Origin: Verrucomicrobiota bacterium
Lineage (GTDB): Bacteria; Verrucomicrobiota; Verrucomicrobiia; Opitutales; Opitutaceae
Direction: 5' to 3'
Assembly: GCA_023399155.1 (NCBI GenBank)
Contig: JAEWQP010000007.1
Span: forward strand, 85,608 to 149,607
Length of the DNA stretch: 64,000 bases
Positions 7,730 to 16,921 of the stretch are shown here, in pieces. The translations under genes were made by a program, and so were the position numbers. Positions within the stretch are counted from its first letter, which is position 1, and every line of letters begins with the position of its first letter. Under the pieces are notes generated by a model. It was not told the DNA's origin, did not search any database, and was given only the letters and a program-made list of their open reading frames with translations.

Positions 7730-9229
7730 ATGCCAGCCCCCGAACCAACCAGCCTGAAGCAAAAGGTCCGCGAGCTGCCGCACGCCCCCGGCGTTTACCT
7801 CATGAAGGACCGCCTCGGGGCGATCATCTACGTGGGCAAGGCCAAGGACCTGAAGCGGCGCGTCTCGAGCTATTTTCAGCCCTCGCGGGCGATGGTTCAG
7901 CACCCGAAGATCCGGGCGCTGATCGCGATGATCTGCGACTTCGAGACGATGGTGGTCCGCTCCGAGCCTGAGGCGCTCCTCCTCGAGGGCCGCTTGATCA
8001 AGCAATACCGTCCCAAGTACAACACCGACTTCACCGACGACAAACGCTTCCTGCTCGTCCGGCTCGACGAGCACGCCGAGCTGCCGCGCTTCGGGTTGGT
8101 GCGCTTCCGCAAGGACGACAGCGCGCGCTACTTCGGACCGTTCGCCCATTCCGGGCACCTGCGCAAGACGCTGGCGGAAATGCGCCGCAAATTCGGCGTT
8201 CTCCTCGGCGACGCCAGCCCGCAGCGCCTGCCGGACGGCCGGTACCGGCTTTATGGTGACGTCCGGCAGGAGATCTACGGCCATGTCAACGAGGTCACGG
8301 TCGAGGAATACCGCGCCCGTCTCCCGGAGGCCTGCGAGTTCCTTGAGGGGCGCTCGCGCGAGTGGCTCGCGCAGCTCACCGAGGAGATGAAGCGGGCCGC
8401 GCTCGACCACGAGTTCGAGAAGGCGGCCGAACTGCGCGACATTGTCTTCGCGCTCGAAAAGACCCTGGAGCGCACCCGCAAGTTCGTGCGCACGCCGCAC
8501 ACGCTCAGCGGCGACGAGGCGGCGGTGCGCGCGCTGCAGGAGGCGATCGGCCTGGCCGCGCCGCCCCGTCACGTCGAGTGCTTCGACATCTCGCACATCT
8601 CCGGCACGTTTGTCGTCGCCTCGATGGTCCACTTCACCAATGGACGTCCCGACAAGGACAACTACCGCCGATTCCGGATCAAGACCTTCATCGGCAATGA
8701 CGACTTTCGCGCGATGGAGGAGGTGGTGGGCCGCCGCTACCGCCGGCTCGCGCTGGAGGACAAGCCGTTCCCCGACCTGGTCGTGATCGACGGCGGCGAA
8801 GGCCAGGTGGGCGCGGCGTTGAAGGCATTCCTGGCGCTCGAGCTCACGCCGCCGCCGCTCATCGGCCTCGCGAAGAAGCGCGAGACGATCATCTTCAGCG
8901 ATGGCCGGCCGCCGCTCAATCTCGAGCTCACCCACGCCGGCCTGCAACTGCTGCAGCGCGTGCGCGACGAGGCGCATCGCTTCGCCAACACCTTCAACGC
9001 CGATCTGCGCTCCGCGCGTATCCGCGAATCGGTGCTCGATGAGTTCGAGGGCCTCGGGACGGTGCGGCGGCGCGCGCTGCTCAAGCACTTCGGATCGATG
9101 GATCGCATGCGCGCCGCCCGCGTGGACGAACTGCAGCAGGTCGACGGCATCGGCCCGAAGCTCGCGGCCGAACTGCGCGCCTTCCTCGATGCCCATCCCG
9201 CCACCGGGGCCCCCGGCCACACCCTCTGA
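7730..9229 (+). CDS. uvrC: Excinuclease ABC subunit C
   Basis: Nucleotide-excision-repair endonuclease that makes both incisions around a lesion after UvrA/UvrB recognition. Four regions are visible in the 499 residues: GIY-YIG nuclease at 15-95 (APGVYLMKD and IYVGKAKDLKRRV), UVR helix pair near 225 (HEFEKAAELRDIV), the RNase-H-like C nuclease at 280-400 (VECFDISHISGTFVVASMV, VVIDGGEGQVGAAL), and helix-hairpin-helix pairs at 440-490. It is about 100 residues shorter than E. coli UvrC but contains all domains. I take ATG 7730 as start because the family begins just before the GIY-YIG motif; in-frame ATGs at 7568 and 7679 would add unlike sequence and the first overlaps cinA. Confidence 0.95.
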   Translation: MPAPEPTSLKQKVRELPHAPGVYLMKDRLGAIIYVGKAKDLKRRVSSYFQPSRAMVQHPKIRALIAMICDFETMVVRSEPEALLLEGRLIKQYRPKYNTDFTDDKRFLLVRLDEHAELPRFGLVRFRKDDSARYFGPFAHSGHLRKTLAEMRRKFGVLLGDASPQRLPDGRYRLYGDVRQEIYGHVNEVTVEEYRARLPEACEFLEGRSREWLAQLTEEMKRAALDHEFEKAAELRDIVFALEKTLERTRKFVRTPHTLSGDEAAVRALQEAIGLAAPPRHVECFDISHISGTFVVASMVHFTNGRPDKDNYRRFRIKTFIGNDDFRAMEEVVGRRYRRLALEDKPFPDLVVIDGGEGQVGAALKAFLALELTPPPLIGLAKKRETIIFSDGRPPLNLELTHAGLQLLQRVRDEAHRFANTFNADLRSARIRESVLDEFEGLGTVRRRALLKHFGSMDRMRAARVDELQQVDGIGPKLAAELRAFLDAHPATGAPGHTL

Positions 9230-9461
9230 CCCACCCCAATCTTTCTCCCAACTCTTTCTCTTTCTTCCCCTCTGGCTTGGGTCTCAGTCGGGCCGGGCGA
9301 TTGGCAGTCGGGTCGGGCGAAAGATTGAAGAGAAAGAGAAAGAGAACGAGAAAGAGAAAGAGAAAGAGGAGGAGCGGCGGGGGAGCGTCTGGTGGCGCGG
9401 GGAGGGGAGGGAGCTCGCTTTCCCCTCGACCCTCCCGGCCAGCGACGCAGCCTCGCGGCTC
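9230..9461. repeat. Polypyrimidine/polypurine region with GAGAAA array
   Basis: Between uvrC and the next gene lie a pyrimidine tract (CTCTTTCTCTTTCTTC, about 9253-9268) and, 60 bp on, a purine array of six hexamers at 9330-9365 (GAGAAA, with one GAGAAC). The two tracts are nearly complementary and could form a long imperfect hairpin. Between them GTCGGGCCGGGCGA is followed by GTCGGGTCGGGCGA, a direct repeat. A frame passes through and would read Glu/Lys repeats, but it has no ATG of its own here and I do not treat it as protein. Confidence 0.75.
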
Positions 9462-10853
9462 GTGGATCCCTTGCGTCGCGAGGTGCTGCGTTGGCTTGGA
9501 GCACTGGTCATCAGCCTGTGCCTGACCGCGTGCGCCGCGAACCCGGCCCAGGTGAAGCGTCCCGCCGCGGAAACTCCGCCCGCGCCGGCGGAGCCGAAGC
9601 CTCCGCCCGAACCGTTCCCCGTCATGACGGGGCTGGATGTTCTGGAGGCGCAGGGATTTCGCGCCATCACCGGCAAGCGCGTCGGCCTGCTCACGCATGC
9701 GGCCGCACGCAACCGCGCGGGCGAACATTCCTGGACGGTGGTCTCCCGCGCGCCCGGTGCGACGCTTGTGATGCTCTTCGCCGCCGAGCATGGGATCGCC
9801 GGGCTGGCACCGGCCTCGGCCGTGATCGCCGACCAGCCGCGCGGGCCCGGGGGCTTTCCCGTCTATTCGATCTATGGCAAGAGCCGCCGGCCCACCAGCC
9901 ACCTGCTCAAGCAGATCGACGTGATGGTGATCGACCTGCAGGACATCGGCAGCCGCAGCTACACGTTCATCTCCGCCATGCGCGAGGCGCTGGAGGCATG
10001 CTTCAACGCGGGGGTCGAGGTGATCGTGCTCGATCGCCCCAATCCGCTGGGCGGCCGGAAGGTCGACGGTCCGAACGTGGACCCGGCGTGGCGCAGCTAT
10101 GTCGGGGCGTTTCCGATACCGTACGTCCACGGCCTCACGATGGGCGAGCTGGCGCGGCTCGCACTCGGCACGCCCGGTGTGCTCAAGATCGATGACAAGG
10201 TCCGCGCCCGCGCGCACCTGACGGTCGTGCCGATGCGTGGCTGGAGGCGCACCATGCGGTGGCCTGAGACAGGGCTGACCTGGTACCCGACTTCTCCCTA
10301 CGTGAAGGACTTCGCGAGCGTGGAGGGGTACGCCATGACCGGCCTCGGGTGTCTCCTGGGCGGGTGGGCGCACGGCGTGGGTCGGGACGATCCGTTTCGC
10401 GGCCTCTACTATCCAGGGCGGAGCGCTGACGCGCTCGTGAAGGAGCTGACCGCCCTTGGCCTCCCCGGCCTGGCCTTCCGCAAGGTGGAGCGCCTCAACC
10501 GCGAAGGTCGGAAGATCCATGGCGTGCTGGTGGACATCACGGATTGGAACGCCCTGCGACCGACGGAGTTGAGTTTTCATCTCATGCGCCTGGCCTGCGC
10601 CTGGGCACCGCGGAATCCCTTCGCCGCCGCCACGGTGCGTGAGAAGCAGATTTTCCTCCGCCATGTCGGCTCCGCCGCGTGGTGGGAGGCGCTCGTGCGC
10701 GAGGGGGCCAGGGTGGACGTCGCCGCGCGGGTGTCGGCCTGGTCCGAGGCGGCGCACGCGTTTCGCGAGCGCTCGCGGGAGTTTTGGCTGTATCCGGATA
10801 CCGGTGTGCCGGCGGCTATTGCGCCAGCCGGCCCGGCAGCGATTCGGCCCTGA
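9462..10853 (+). CDS. NamZ-like (DUF1343) exo-N-acetylmuramidase lipoprotein
   Basis: Putative peptidoglycan-recycling enzyme. The N-terminus has a lipoprotein signal: LRWLGALVISLCLTACAAN, with the lipobox LTAC. A Pro/Ala-rich linker follows, then the DUF1343 body with the family motifs GKRVGLLTHAAARNRAG, LFAAEHGIAG, FPVYSIYGK, VMVIDLQDIGSRSYTFISAM and VLDRPNPLGGRKVDGP. Characterised NamZ proteins remove N-acetylmuramic acid from non-reducing ends of glycan fragments. No ATG is available at the right place. Candidate starts are GTG 9462, TTG 9471 and GTG 9483, and I give the first. The stop lies 38 bp inside the 3' end of the convergent TPR gene. A lipid-anchored location in the periplasm is inferred. 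Confidence 0.86.
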   Translation: MDPLRREVLRWLGALVISLCLTACAANPAQVKRPAAETPPAPAEPKPPPEPFPVMTGLDVLEAQGFRAITGKRVGLLTHAAARNRAGEHSWTVVSRAPGATLVMLFAAEHGIAGLAPASAVIADQPRGPGGFPVYSIYGKSRRPTSHLLKQIDVMVIDLQDIGSRSYTFISAMREALEACFNAGVEVIVLDRPNPLGGRKVDGPNVDPAWRSYVGAFPIPYVHGLTMGELARLALGTPGVLKIDDKVRARAHLTVVPMRGWRRTMRWPETGLTWYPTSPYVKDFASVEGYAMTGLGCLLGGWAHGVGRDDPFRGLYYPGRSADALVKELTALGLPGLAFRKVERLNREGRKIHGVLVDITDWNALRPTELSFHLMRLACAWAPRNPFAAATVREKQIFLRHVGSAAWWEALVREGARVDVAARVSAWSEAAHAFRERSREFWLYPDTGVPAAIAPAGPAAIRP

Positions 10854-11946
10854 GCACCTGGAGTCGGATCAGGGCCGCCACCGCGAGCCGGTACTCCGGA
10901 ACGGCGGTGCAACCCGTGCGTATCGCGGCAAGAAAGTCCAGAGTCGCGCGATCGCGCTCGCCGCGCGCGAGGCTGCGGTGGGCCAGGTAGAACCAGGCCG
11001 TGCAGGCCGCCTCGTCGGGCGTCGCGCCGCGCGGCGCGCGGGCTCTCTCGAGCAACTCCGCGCGCCCCATGCCGCCGGAGAGAAAGGCACTGAGCTGGCT
11101 CACCCACGCGGCCTCGGGGCTGACCGCGGGCGTGAGCGCGCCGGTGTCGTTCGCCGCGATCGCATGGAGCAGCGGCAGCGTGGCGTCTCCGGCGGCCGTG
11201 CCCGCCTCCGCCACGTGCGCCAGGTGAATCTGCAGTGCCTCGGCTGCCGCCTCCAGGCTGCCCTGCTGGAACCGCAGCAGGCCCAGCACGCGGGCGCTGA
11301 AGGTTGATTCGGGATCGAGGATGAACGCATCCTGCAGCACGGTGTCGGCCTCGTCGGTGCGACCATGGCACGCCAGGATCTCCGCGTGGACGAGGCGGAG
11401 CGGTGCGGCACGCGGGTCGAGCGCGAGCGCGTCCTGGATGTCCGCGCGCGCGGCGTCGAGCCGCCACATGCGCATGCGCGCGCGGGCGCGGCCGCCGAGG
11501 AGCGAGGCCCGCGCCGCCGCGGGCAGGGAAGGATCGGCGAGCAGCCGCGTGCAGGCCTCTTCAGTGTACATCTCGGTGGATACAACGCTGCCGGAAGGCT
11601 GGTGCATCCAGGTGACCGGTTCGAACGAGCCGGTCGGGCGGTCGTCGAAGAGTGGGTCGGGTGCCGGGGGCGGCGGCGGCTCCGCTTCGGGCTCGGGCGC
11701 CGAAGGCTGGACTTCGGGCGGCGGCTCCTCGCGGGCGGGGCCGGGCGCGGCGCGGCGCGGGCCTGTTTCCGTGGTCCATTCCGTCGGCGGCGGGGGTGGC
11801 GGGGCGGGCGGCGGCGATGACGACTTGCGTCCGCGCGAGCCCGACGCGGGTCGCGACGGCTGAGCGGCCGCGGCCACCGCCAGGATGGACGCGAGAAGGA
11901 GGGCGGTCGGGATCCGCCAGGTGGAACGGGCGAGGGCGCGTATCAC
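10816..11946 (-). CDS. Secreted TPR-repeat protein with Pro-rich N-terminal region
   Basis: Exported protein of 376 residues. Residues 1-28 form a signal peptide; 30-95 are almost entirely Pro, Ala, Glu and Arg, including runs of prolines, and look unstructured. From about 130 come tetratricopeptide-like helices (ARADIQDALALDPRAAPLRLVHA cut into helix pairs, and DPESTFSARVLGLLRFQQGS). TPR proteins act as docking scaffolds; no partner can be named. Its ATG overlaps the stop of the hybrid kinase by 4 bp (ATGA), so the two are probably translated together and may belong to one signalling path. It overlaps the NamZ gene tail-to-tail. Confidence 0.8.
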   Translation of the reverse strand: MIRALARSTWRIPTALLLASILAVAAAAQPSRPASGSRGRKSSSPPPAPPPPPPTEWTTETGPRRAAPGPAREEPPPEVQPSAPEPEAEPPPPPAPDPLFDDRPTGSFEPVTWMHQPSGSVVSTEMYTEEACTRLLADPSLPAAARASLLGGRARARMRMWRLDAARADIQDALALDPRAAPLRLVHAEILACHGRTDEADTVLQDAFILDPESTFSARVLGLLRFQQGSLEAAAEALQIHLAHVAEAGTAAGDATLPLLHAIAANDTGALTPAVSPEAAWVSQLSAFLSGGMGRAELLERARAPRGATPDEAACTAWFYLAHRSLARGERDRATLDFLAAIRTGCTAVPEYRLAVAALIRLQVLRAESLPGRLAQ

Positions 11947-14939
11947 GGGGTGGGCGACGAGCCCAGCGCTTCGTGCACGGCGCGCAGGAGGGAGTCGAGA
12001 TTGAAGGGCTTGAGCAGAAAGCCCACCGGCGGCGCGGGCAGGAAAGTCTGGCCCAGCCCGGAGACGTCGGCAGCGCCGCTGACAGCGATGATGCGCGCCG
12101 CGGGTGCGGCGCGACGCAGCGCCTTGATCACCGCCACGCCGTCCATCACGGGCATCATCATGTCCGTGAGAACGAGCGCGATCTCGTCGCGACGCTGCAT
12201 GAACAGGCTGATGCCGCGCGCTCCGTCCTCGGCCGTGAGCACGCGGTAGCCGGCGGTCTCAAGGCTCTGCCGCGTGATCGAGCGCACGCTGGCCTCGTCG
12301 TCGATCACGAGCACGAGCTGTCCGCGACCGGGTGCCTCGGCTGCGCCGCCGCCCGTGGGCGCGGGCGCACCTGCGCTGGAAGGTTGCTCGGCGGGGAAAT
12401 GCACGGCGATGGTGGTCCCGCGGCCGGGTTCGGTGTCGACCGCGATGAACCCGCGGTGGCTGCGCACGATCGCCATCGCGGTGGACAGGCCGAGCCCCGA
12501 GCCGCCCCCCGGTCCCCGGGTGGTGAAGAACGGCTCGAACATCCTTTCGCGGATCTCCGGTGCTATGCCGCTTCCTGTATCGATGACCTGGATGCGCACG
12601 TGCGCTCCGGGCGTCGCGCCGGGCATGGAGGCCGCCTGCTCCGGGCTGACGCTGGCATTGGCGGCCCGCAGCGTGATCGTGCCCCCCTCCGGCATCGCGT
12701 CGCGCGAGTTGAGGCAGAGGTTGAGCAGCAGCTGATGGATCTGGGTCGGCTCGCCCATGACCGACCAGAGATCGAGCGGCGCCTCCACGCGGCAGGCGAT
12801 GCCGCGCGGGAACGTCTCCGAGACGATGTGCCGGATCTCCGGCAACAGGTGCCGGATGTTGATCGGGATGTGCGTGCCCTCCACCCCCCGGGCGAACGAG
12901 AGGACCTGGCGGACCACCTCGGCGCCGCGCCGCGCGCTGGTGCCGATGGCGCCGACCAGCTCGAGGTCCGCCGGATCGGTCAGGCGCATCCGCAGGATGT
13001 CGGAGGACAGCACGACCGGCGCGAGGATGTTGTTCAGATCGTGCGCGATGCCGCCGGCAAGCGTGCCGATGCTCTCCAGGCGTTGTGCGCGGAGGCGCAG
13101 CGCCTCGCGGCGCTTCTTCTCGGTGATGTCCGTATTGATTGTCAGGATATGGCACAGACGGCCTCCGGCATCGTGCCGCAGCGTCCAGCGGGACTCGACC
13201 AGCACGCGGGTCTCGCCGCGCGTGCGGTACTCGAGTTCGCCGTTCCACATGCCCGCCTCGCGGGCTGCGCCCAGCACGGTGGAGAATGAGGCCTGATCGG
13301 CGAAATGCAGCGCGCCGGCGTGGCGGCCCACCGCCTCCTCGCGGCTCCAGCCCAGCAGCTGCTCGGCGCCGCGATTCCAGACCTCGATCAGGCCGGTCGC
13401 ATCACACACCACGATCGCATCCGTGGCCTCGTCGAGCAGCAGCGCCTGCTCCTGCAGGCGCTCGTCGCGCTCGCGCAGGCGCGCCTCCGCCAGGCGGCTC
13501 TCGGTGATATCCTCGATCGTGCCGTGCAGGCGGTGCAGGACCCCGTTCAGCGCCTCGGAATTGCCGAGGATGCGCACCCAGCGTTCCTCACCGCGGGGTG
13601 CGATCCGCGTCTCCAGCGTCCAGGGCTGACCGGTGCGCAGTCCCTCGAGCGCCGCGGCATCGAAACGCTCCCGAAATCCCGGTTCGAAAAGCGACAGCGC
13701 CTGCTCGGGCGTGATCGCCGTGCCGGGCTCGATGCCATGGATGAGATAGCTGCCGTTGGTCCATACGATCTGTTCCGCCTCGAGGTGAAGCTCCCAGCCG
13801 CCGATGCGCGCCAGGCGCTCCGTATCCGCGAGCAGTTCCGTGAGCCGCCGTGTCTCCGTTGTATCCGTGACGCGGATAATATGGAGCGCCTTGCCGCCGA
13901 CGCTGATCCGCCGTACCACGACCGCGCCCCAGAAGCGGCGACCGCGCAGCGTGCGATACTCGAGCTGCCCGTTCCATATCCCGTCGCGCGCGATGGCGGC
14001 GCGGTTGGCGAGGACCTGCTCCTCGGTCAGGCTGCCGTCGACGAGCTCCGGACCGCGCACCGCGAGCATCTCCGCCTTGGTCGCCGCTTCGAACAGGGCG
14101 ATCGCCTTGGCGTTGCAGTCGATGAAGCGGTGGTTTGCCGGATCCACCAGAAGGAGCGCGTCGGAGGCCTCCTCGAACACCGCGCGAAAACGTTCCTCGC
14201 TGTCGCGCAGTTCCGCCTCCGCCCGTGCGCGCGCCGAGATGTCGCGCACCGAGCCCGCAAGGAACTCGCCGTCCTCGGTCACGACGTGATTGGCCGCCAC
14301 TTCCACGCGCGTGCCACCGCCGTCCCTGTGCCGTGCGGTGGTCTCGTAGATGGCCGAACCGCGTGTCCGAAGCATCCGCCAGAAGGCATGCGTGGTCTCG
14401 GGGGTGAAATTGGGGTCCCACTCCCACAGGCGCATGCCGAGCAGTTCCTCGCGGGACCAGCCGGAATGCCGGACCCCGGCGTCGTTGACGTAGACGAGGC
14501 GAAACTCCTCCGTCGGCGCGACGATGAAGAAGCCGTCGCCGGCCGTGTCGACGAGGCTGCGGAAACGCCGGAGCTGCTGGGCGATCTCGCCCTGGCGCCT
14601 TTCCTCGTCGCGCTGCCGGGCGAAGTCCTCCAGCGAAACCACCACGGCCGGCGATCCCGCCCAGGTCAGCGGTTCCACACTGCAGCGGACCTCCAGCGTC
14701 GTGCCGTCACCGAGGGCCAGGGTATGCCCGCCCACGGCGCAAGCCGCGACCCCTGCGGGCGCCGGCCGGCCGACGAGCGGCGTTCCGCGAAACCAGGCCC
14801 GCGCCCGGGCATTGGCGAAAAGCACGGTGTTGCCCGCGTCGAGCACCAGAAGCGCGCGTTCACTCGCATCGAGCAGCTGTAGGTAATCCTCCACGACAGG
14901 CTGCGGACGCGGGCCGGGCTCGATGTGCGGAGCGGTCAT
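11943..14939 (-). CDS. Hybrid sensor histidine kinase with five PAS domains and C-terminal receiver
   Basis: Cytoplasmic hybrid kinase of 998 residues without an obvious membrane segment. Five PAS-like units occupy roughly residues 20-600; their starts are marked by LLVLDAGNTVLFANA, FRSLVDTAGDGFFIVAP, FRAVFEEASDALLLVDP, GWELHLEAEQIVWTNG and LLDEATDAIVVCDATG. The dimerisation box near 630 carries the phospho-accepting His in LAGGIAHDLNNILAP. The ATPase domain shows LNLCLNSRDAMPEGG, DTGSGIAPE and FFTTRGPGGGSGLGLS. The receiver from about 875 has its phospho-Asp in LVLTDMMMPVMDG. The start MTAPHIEP (14939) is favoured over ATG 15074, which adds only Arg/Ala-rich sequence. It shares a 4-bp overlap with the downstream TPR gene. 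Confidence 0.92.
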   Translation of the reverse strand: MTAPHIEPGPRPQPVVEDYLQLLDASERALLVLDAGNTVLFANARARAWFRGTPLVGRPAPAGVAACAVGGHTLALGDGTTLEVRCSVEPLTWAGSPAVVVSLEDFARQRDEERRQGEIAQQLRRFRSLVDTAGDGFFIVAPTEEFRLVYVNDAGVRHSGWSREELLGMRLWEWDPNFTPETTHAFWRMLRTRGSAIYETTARHRDGGGTRVEVAANHVVTEDGEFLAGSVRDISARARAEAELRDSEERFRAVFEEASDALLLVDPANHRFIDCNAKAIALFEAATKAEMLAVRGPELVDGSLTEEQVLANRAAIARDGIWNGQLEYRTLRGRRFWGAVVVRRISVGGKALHIIRVTDTTETRRLTELLADTERLARIGGWELHLEAEQIVWTNGSYLIHGIEPGTAITPEQALSLFEPGFRERFDAAALEGLRTGQPWTLETRIAPRGEERWVRILGNSEALNGVLHRLHGTIEDITESRLAEARLRERDERLQEQALLLDEATDAIVVCDATGLIEVWNRGAEQLLGWSREEAVGRHAGALHFADQASFSTVLGAAREAGMWNGELEYRTRGETRVLVESRWTLRHDAGGRLCHILTINTDITEKKRREALRLRAQRLESIGTLAGGIAHDLNNILAPVVLSSDILRMRLTDPADLELVGAIGTSARRGAEVVRQVLSFARGVEGTHIPINIRHLLPEIRHIVSETFPRGIACRVEAPLDLWSVMGEPTQIHQLLLNLCLNSRDAMPEGGTITLRAANASVSPEQAASMPGATPGAHVRIQVIDTGSGIAPEIRERMFEPFFTTRGPGGGSGLGLSTAMAIVRSHRGFIAVDTEPGRGTTIAVHFPAEQPSSAGAPAPTGGGAAEAPGRGQLVLVIDDEASVRSITRQSLETAGYRVLTAEDGARGISLFMQRRDEIALVLTDMMMPVMDGVAVIKALRRAAPAARIIAVSGAADVSGLGQTFLPAPPVGFLLKPFNLDSLLRAVHEALGSSPTP

Positions 14940-15424
14940 GTGACGACGGTGTTTCGCGAGCCGCGCGTCACTCAGCGGAGGGCGAGAGCGCCGGGGCAGC
15001 GGCCCGCGGTGACGCGCGGACGCGCACAGCCCCGCCCGTTCGCGCGCGGCGCGCCGCCCGCATGCACCACGCATGGCGGCGTGATCGGGACGGATGGATA
15101 CACGGCGGGCGCGGGCGCGAAAGACTCGGGGGGCATGGCTGCAGACTACGAACTCGGCGGCTCCGGCGAAAGTCCTTTAACGCGGCTGCAATAAAGTCGC
15201 AGCTCCAGCTCCGGCGTCCTCCGCCAGGACGGGTTCACTGGCGGAGGCGGACCCTGGGATCTCGACTTCCGCGGGGCTCCCGCCGCCGGCATAGGGACGG
15301 AGGCGAACGCACGCGCGGATCAGCCCCATGGCCCGGCACCGGGATCGTGCCGCGAACAGGACTTGCAGGCCGGGCGGTCCGCGGTGTGCTGGAACCCGAC
15401 AACGGCGCGGGAGACCTCCCGCAA

Positions 15425-15931
15425 ATGCCGATGGCACGCACGGAAACCGACCTGTTTGTCTATGGCACGCTGCGGCACGATCAGCCGGAGCATGCGCGGT
15501 TCTGTCGTGGGCTGACGGGATGGCAACCGGCGCGGGCCCGCGGGCGGTTGTTCCGGCTGGTCGAGGGGTACCTGCTGATGGTGATCCAGCCCGCCGCGAT
15601 CCTTCGCGGAGCCACAGGCGATGCGGCCGCGGACGAAAGGCGACGGCGTGAGCTCGTCCCTGAGGATCTGGAGCGGGCGGTGAACGCGCTCGAACAAGCC
15701 GGCGAATCCTGGATCAGCGGGGAGGTGCTTGCCTTCACCGATGCCGGGCGCACGTGGCCGCCTCTGGACCGGTGGGAAGGGGTGACCCCCGGCCGCGATT
15801 CCGTTTACCTTCGGGTCGTGGTGCCGGTGCAGACGGACGATCCCTTGCACCCGTGGCGTCCCGCCTGGATCTACGCCGCGACGCGCGCTCCAGCCGGCGC
15901 GGTGGAAGTGAGCGCTGCGCCACCGGGCTGA
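15425..15931 (+). CDS. Gamma-glutamylcyclotransferase-like (AIG2/GGCT) protein
   Basis: Small single-domain protein of 168 residues. The N-terminus TDLFVYGTLRHDQPEH contains the YGTL signature that forms the substrate loop of the GGCT fold. A later acidic residue in WISGEVLAF and the aromatic pair in LDRWEGVTP ... VYLRVVVPV fit the fold. Family members cyclise gamma-glutamyl amines to 5-oxoproline, but many bacterial ones are uncharacterised. Starts are possible at 15425 or two codons later at 15431. The 485 bp between it and the divergent kinase gene hold no gene that I can support. Confidence 0.82.
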   Translation: MPMARTETDLFVYGTLRHDQPEHARFCRGLTGWQPARARGRLFRLVEGYLLMVIQPAAILRGATGDAAADERRRRELVPEDLERAVNALEQAGESWISGEVLAFTDAGRTWPPLDRWEGVTPGRDSVYLRVVVPVQTDDPLHPWRPAWIYAATRAPAGAVEVSAAPPG

Positions 15932-16008
15932 CCACGCGCCGGGTCTGCGCGCTCAAGCCGGCCGGGGATTTGTCGTTCACCAGAGCGCCGGACCTTCCGC
16001 CCGCCCCC

Positions 16009-16809
16009 ATGTATCGAGTCGTCTCCGAGCACGTCGCTCAACTCCGCCCCTTCTTCGCACCCCGGCCGCCCGCAAACGCGCCGATGCTCCAGGCGTTTCT
16101 GGATCAACGCGCACCCGGGCACGCCTATATCAACGATGCGCGCGCGCCCACGGCCTGCGTGGTCGCGGTGCACGACCGGTTCGTCTTCTTCGCTGGCGAC
16201 GTTTCCGGGCATTTTTATGAGTCGGCCTTGCGTGAACTGCGCCGCCTGCAGGCGCTGCACGTGGTGGCTGCGCCCAGGGGTGTGCGGCTCCCGCGCCGGC
16301 CGGTTCCCGACGGCGAGGTCCACCGCCTGGAGTTCTCGCGCCGGCGCGATCCCGAGCGCGCGCGCGTCCGGGCGATCCAGCGCACGTCGACGGCGCTCGG
16401 TGAGATCCGGCGCATCGACGGGACCCTTTTCAGCCGTTGTCGCTGGCGCGACGAGATCGTGCGGCTGATGTGCAGCGAGCGGGAGTTTCTCATGCACGGC
16501 ATCGGCTACGCGCTGTGCCACGAGGGACACGTCCTGGCCGAAGCCTACGGCTGCCTGTGGACGGCAGAGCGTGTCGAGCTCGCGGTCACCACCGACCCGG
16601 CAGCGCGCGGGCGGGGCTACGCCACGGCGGTGTGCGCGCATTTGATCGACACCTGCGAGGCCGTGGGTTTTGCGACGTACTGGAGCTGCGATGCGGACAA
16701 CGAACCGTCCGTCCGCCTCGCCACCAAGCTGGGCTACGAGGAACCGCGCGAGTATCGCCTGCTTCGTTTCGATCGCCTCCGCGTCGCCGAGAGTCCGGCA
16801 CTGGTCTGA
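16009..16809 (+). CDS. GNAT-family acetyltransferase
   Basis: Protein of 266 residues. The C-terminal half is a GNAT fold: VELAVTTDPAARGRGYATA contains the acetyl-CoA pyrophosphate loop (R-G-x-G-x-A) and SCDADNEPSVRLATKLGYE is the closing helix-strand. The N-terminal half (residues 1-130) resembles the N-lobe of the family typed by Bacillus YdfB/ZmaR-like GNAT proteins. The substrate is unknown. The start at 16009 follows the GGCT-like gene by 77 bp in the same direction. A longer upstream in-frame ORF from 15754 overlaps the GGCT gene and is rejected. Confidence 0.82.
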   Translation: MYRVVSEHVAQLRPFFAPRPPANAPMLQAFLDQRAPGHAYINDARAPTACVVAVHDRFVFFAGDVSGHFYESALRELRRLQALHVVAAPRGVRLPRRPVPDGEVHRLEFSRRRDPERARVRAIQRTSTALGEIRRIDGTLFSRCRWRDEIVRLMCSEREFLMHGIGYALCHEGHVLAEAYGCLWTAERVELAVTTDPAARGRGYATAVCAHLIDTCEAVGFATYWSCDADNEPSVRLATKLGYEEPREYRLLRFDRLRVAESPALV

Positions 16810-16921
16810 GGCCCCCAGCCGGCATCAGGGGCCGGGCCCTCGGGTGAGTACTTGGTCAACGTTCGCTCGCGCAGCTTTGCGCGTTCAAGGGTGGCGGATA
16901 CACCGAGGGCTCACTTCGCTC

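Noticed and set aside
8901..9461. N-terminal extension of the NamZ-like gene including Glu/Lys repeats
   Set aside because: Overlaps uvrC in another frame and passes through the GAGAAA array; the lipoprotein signal fixes the start much later.
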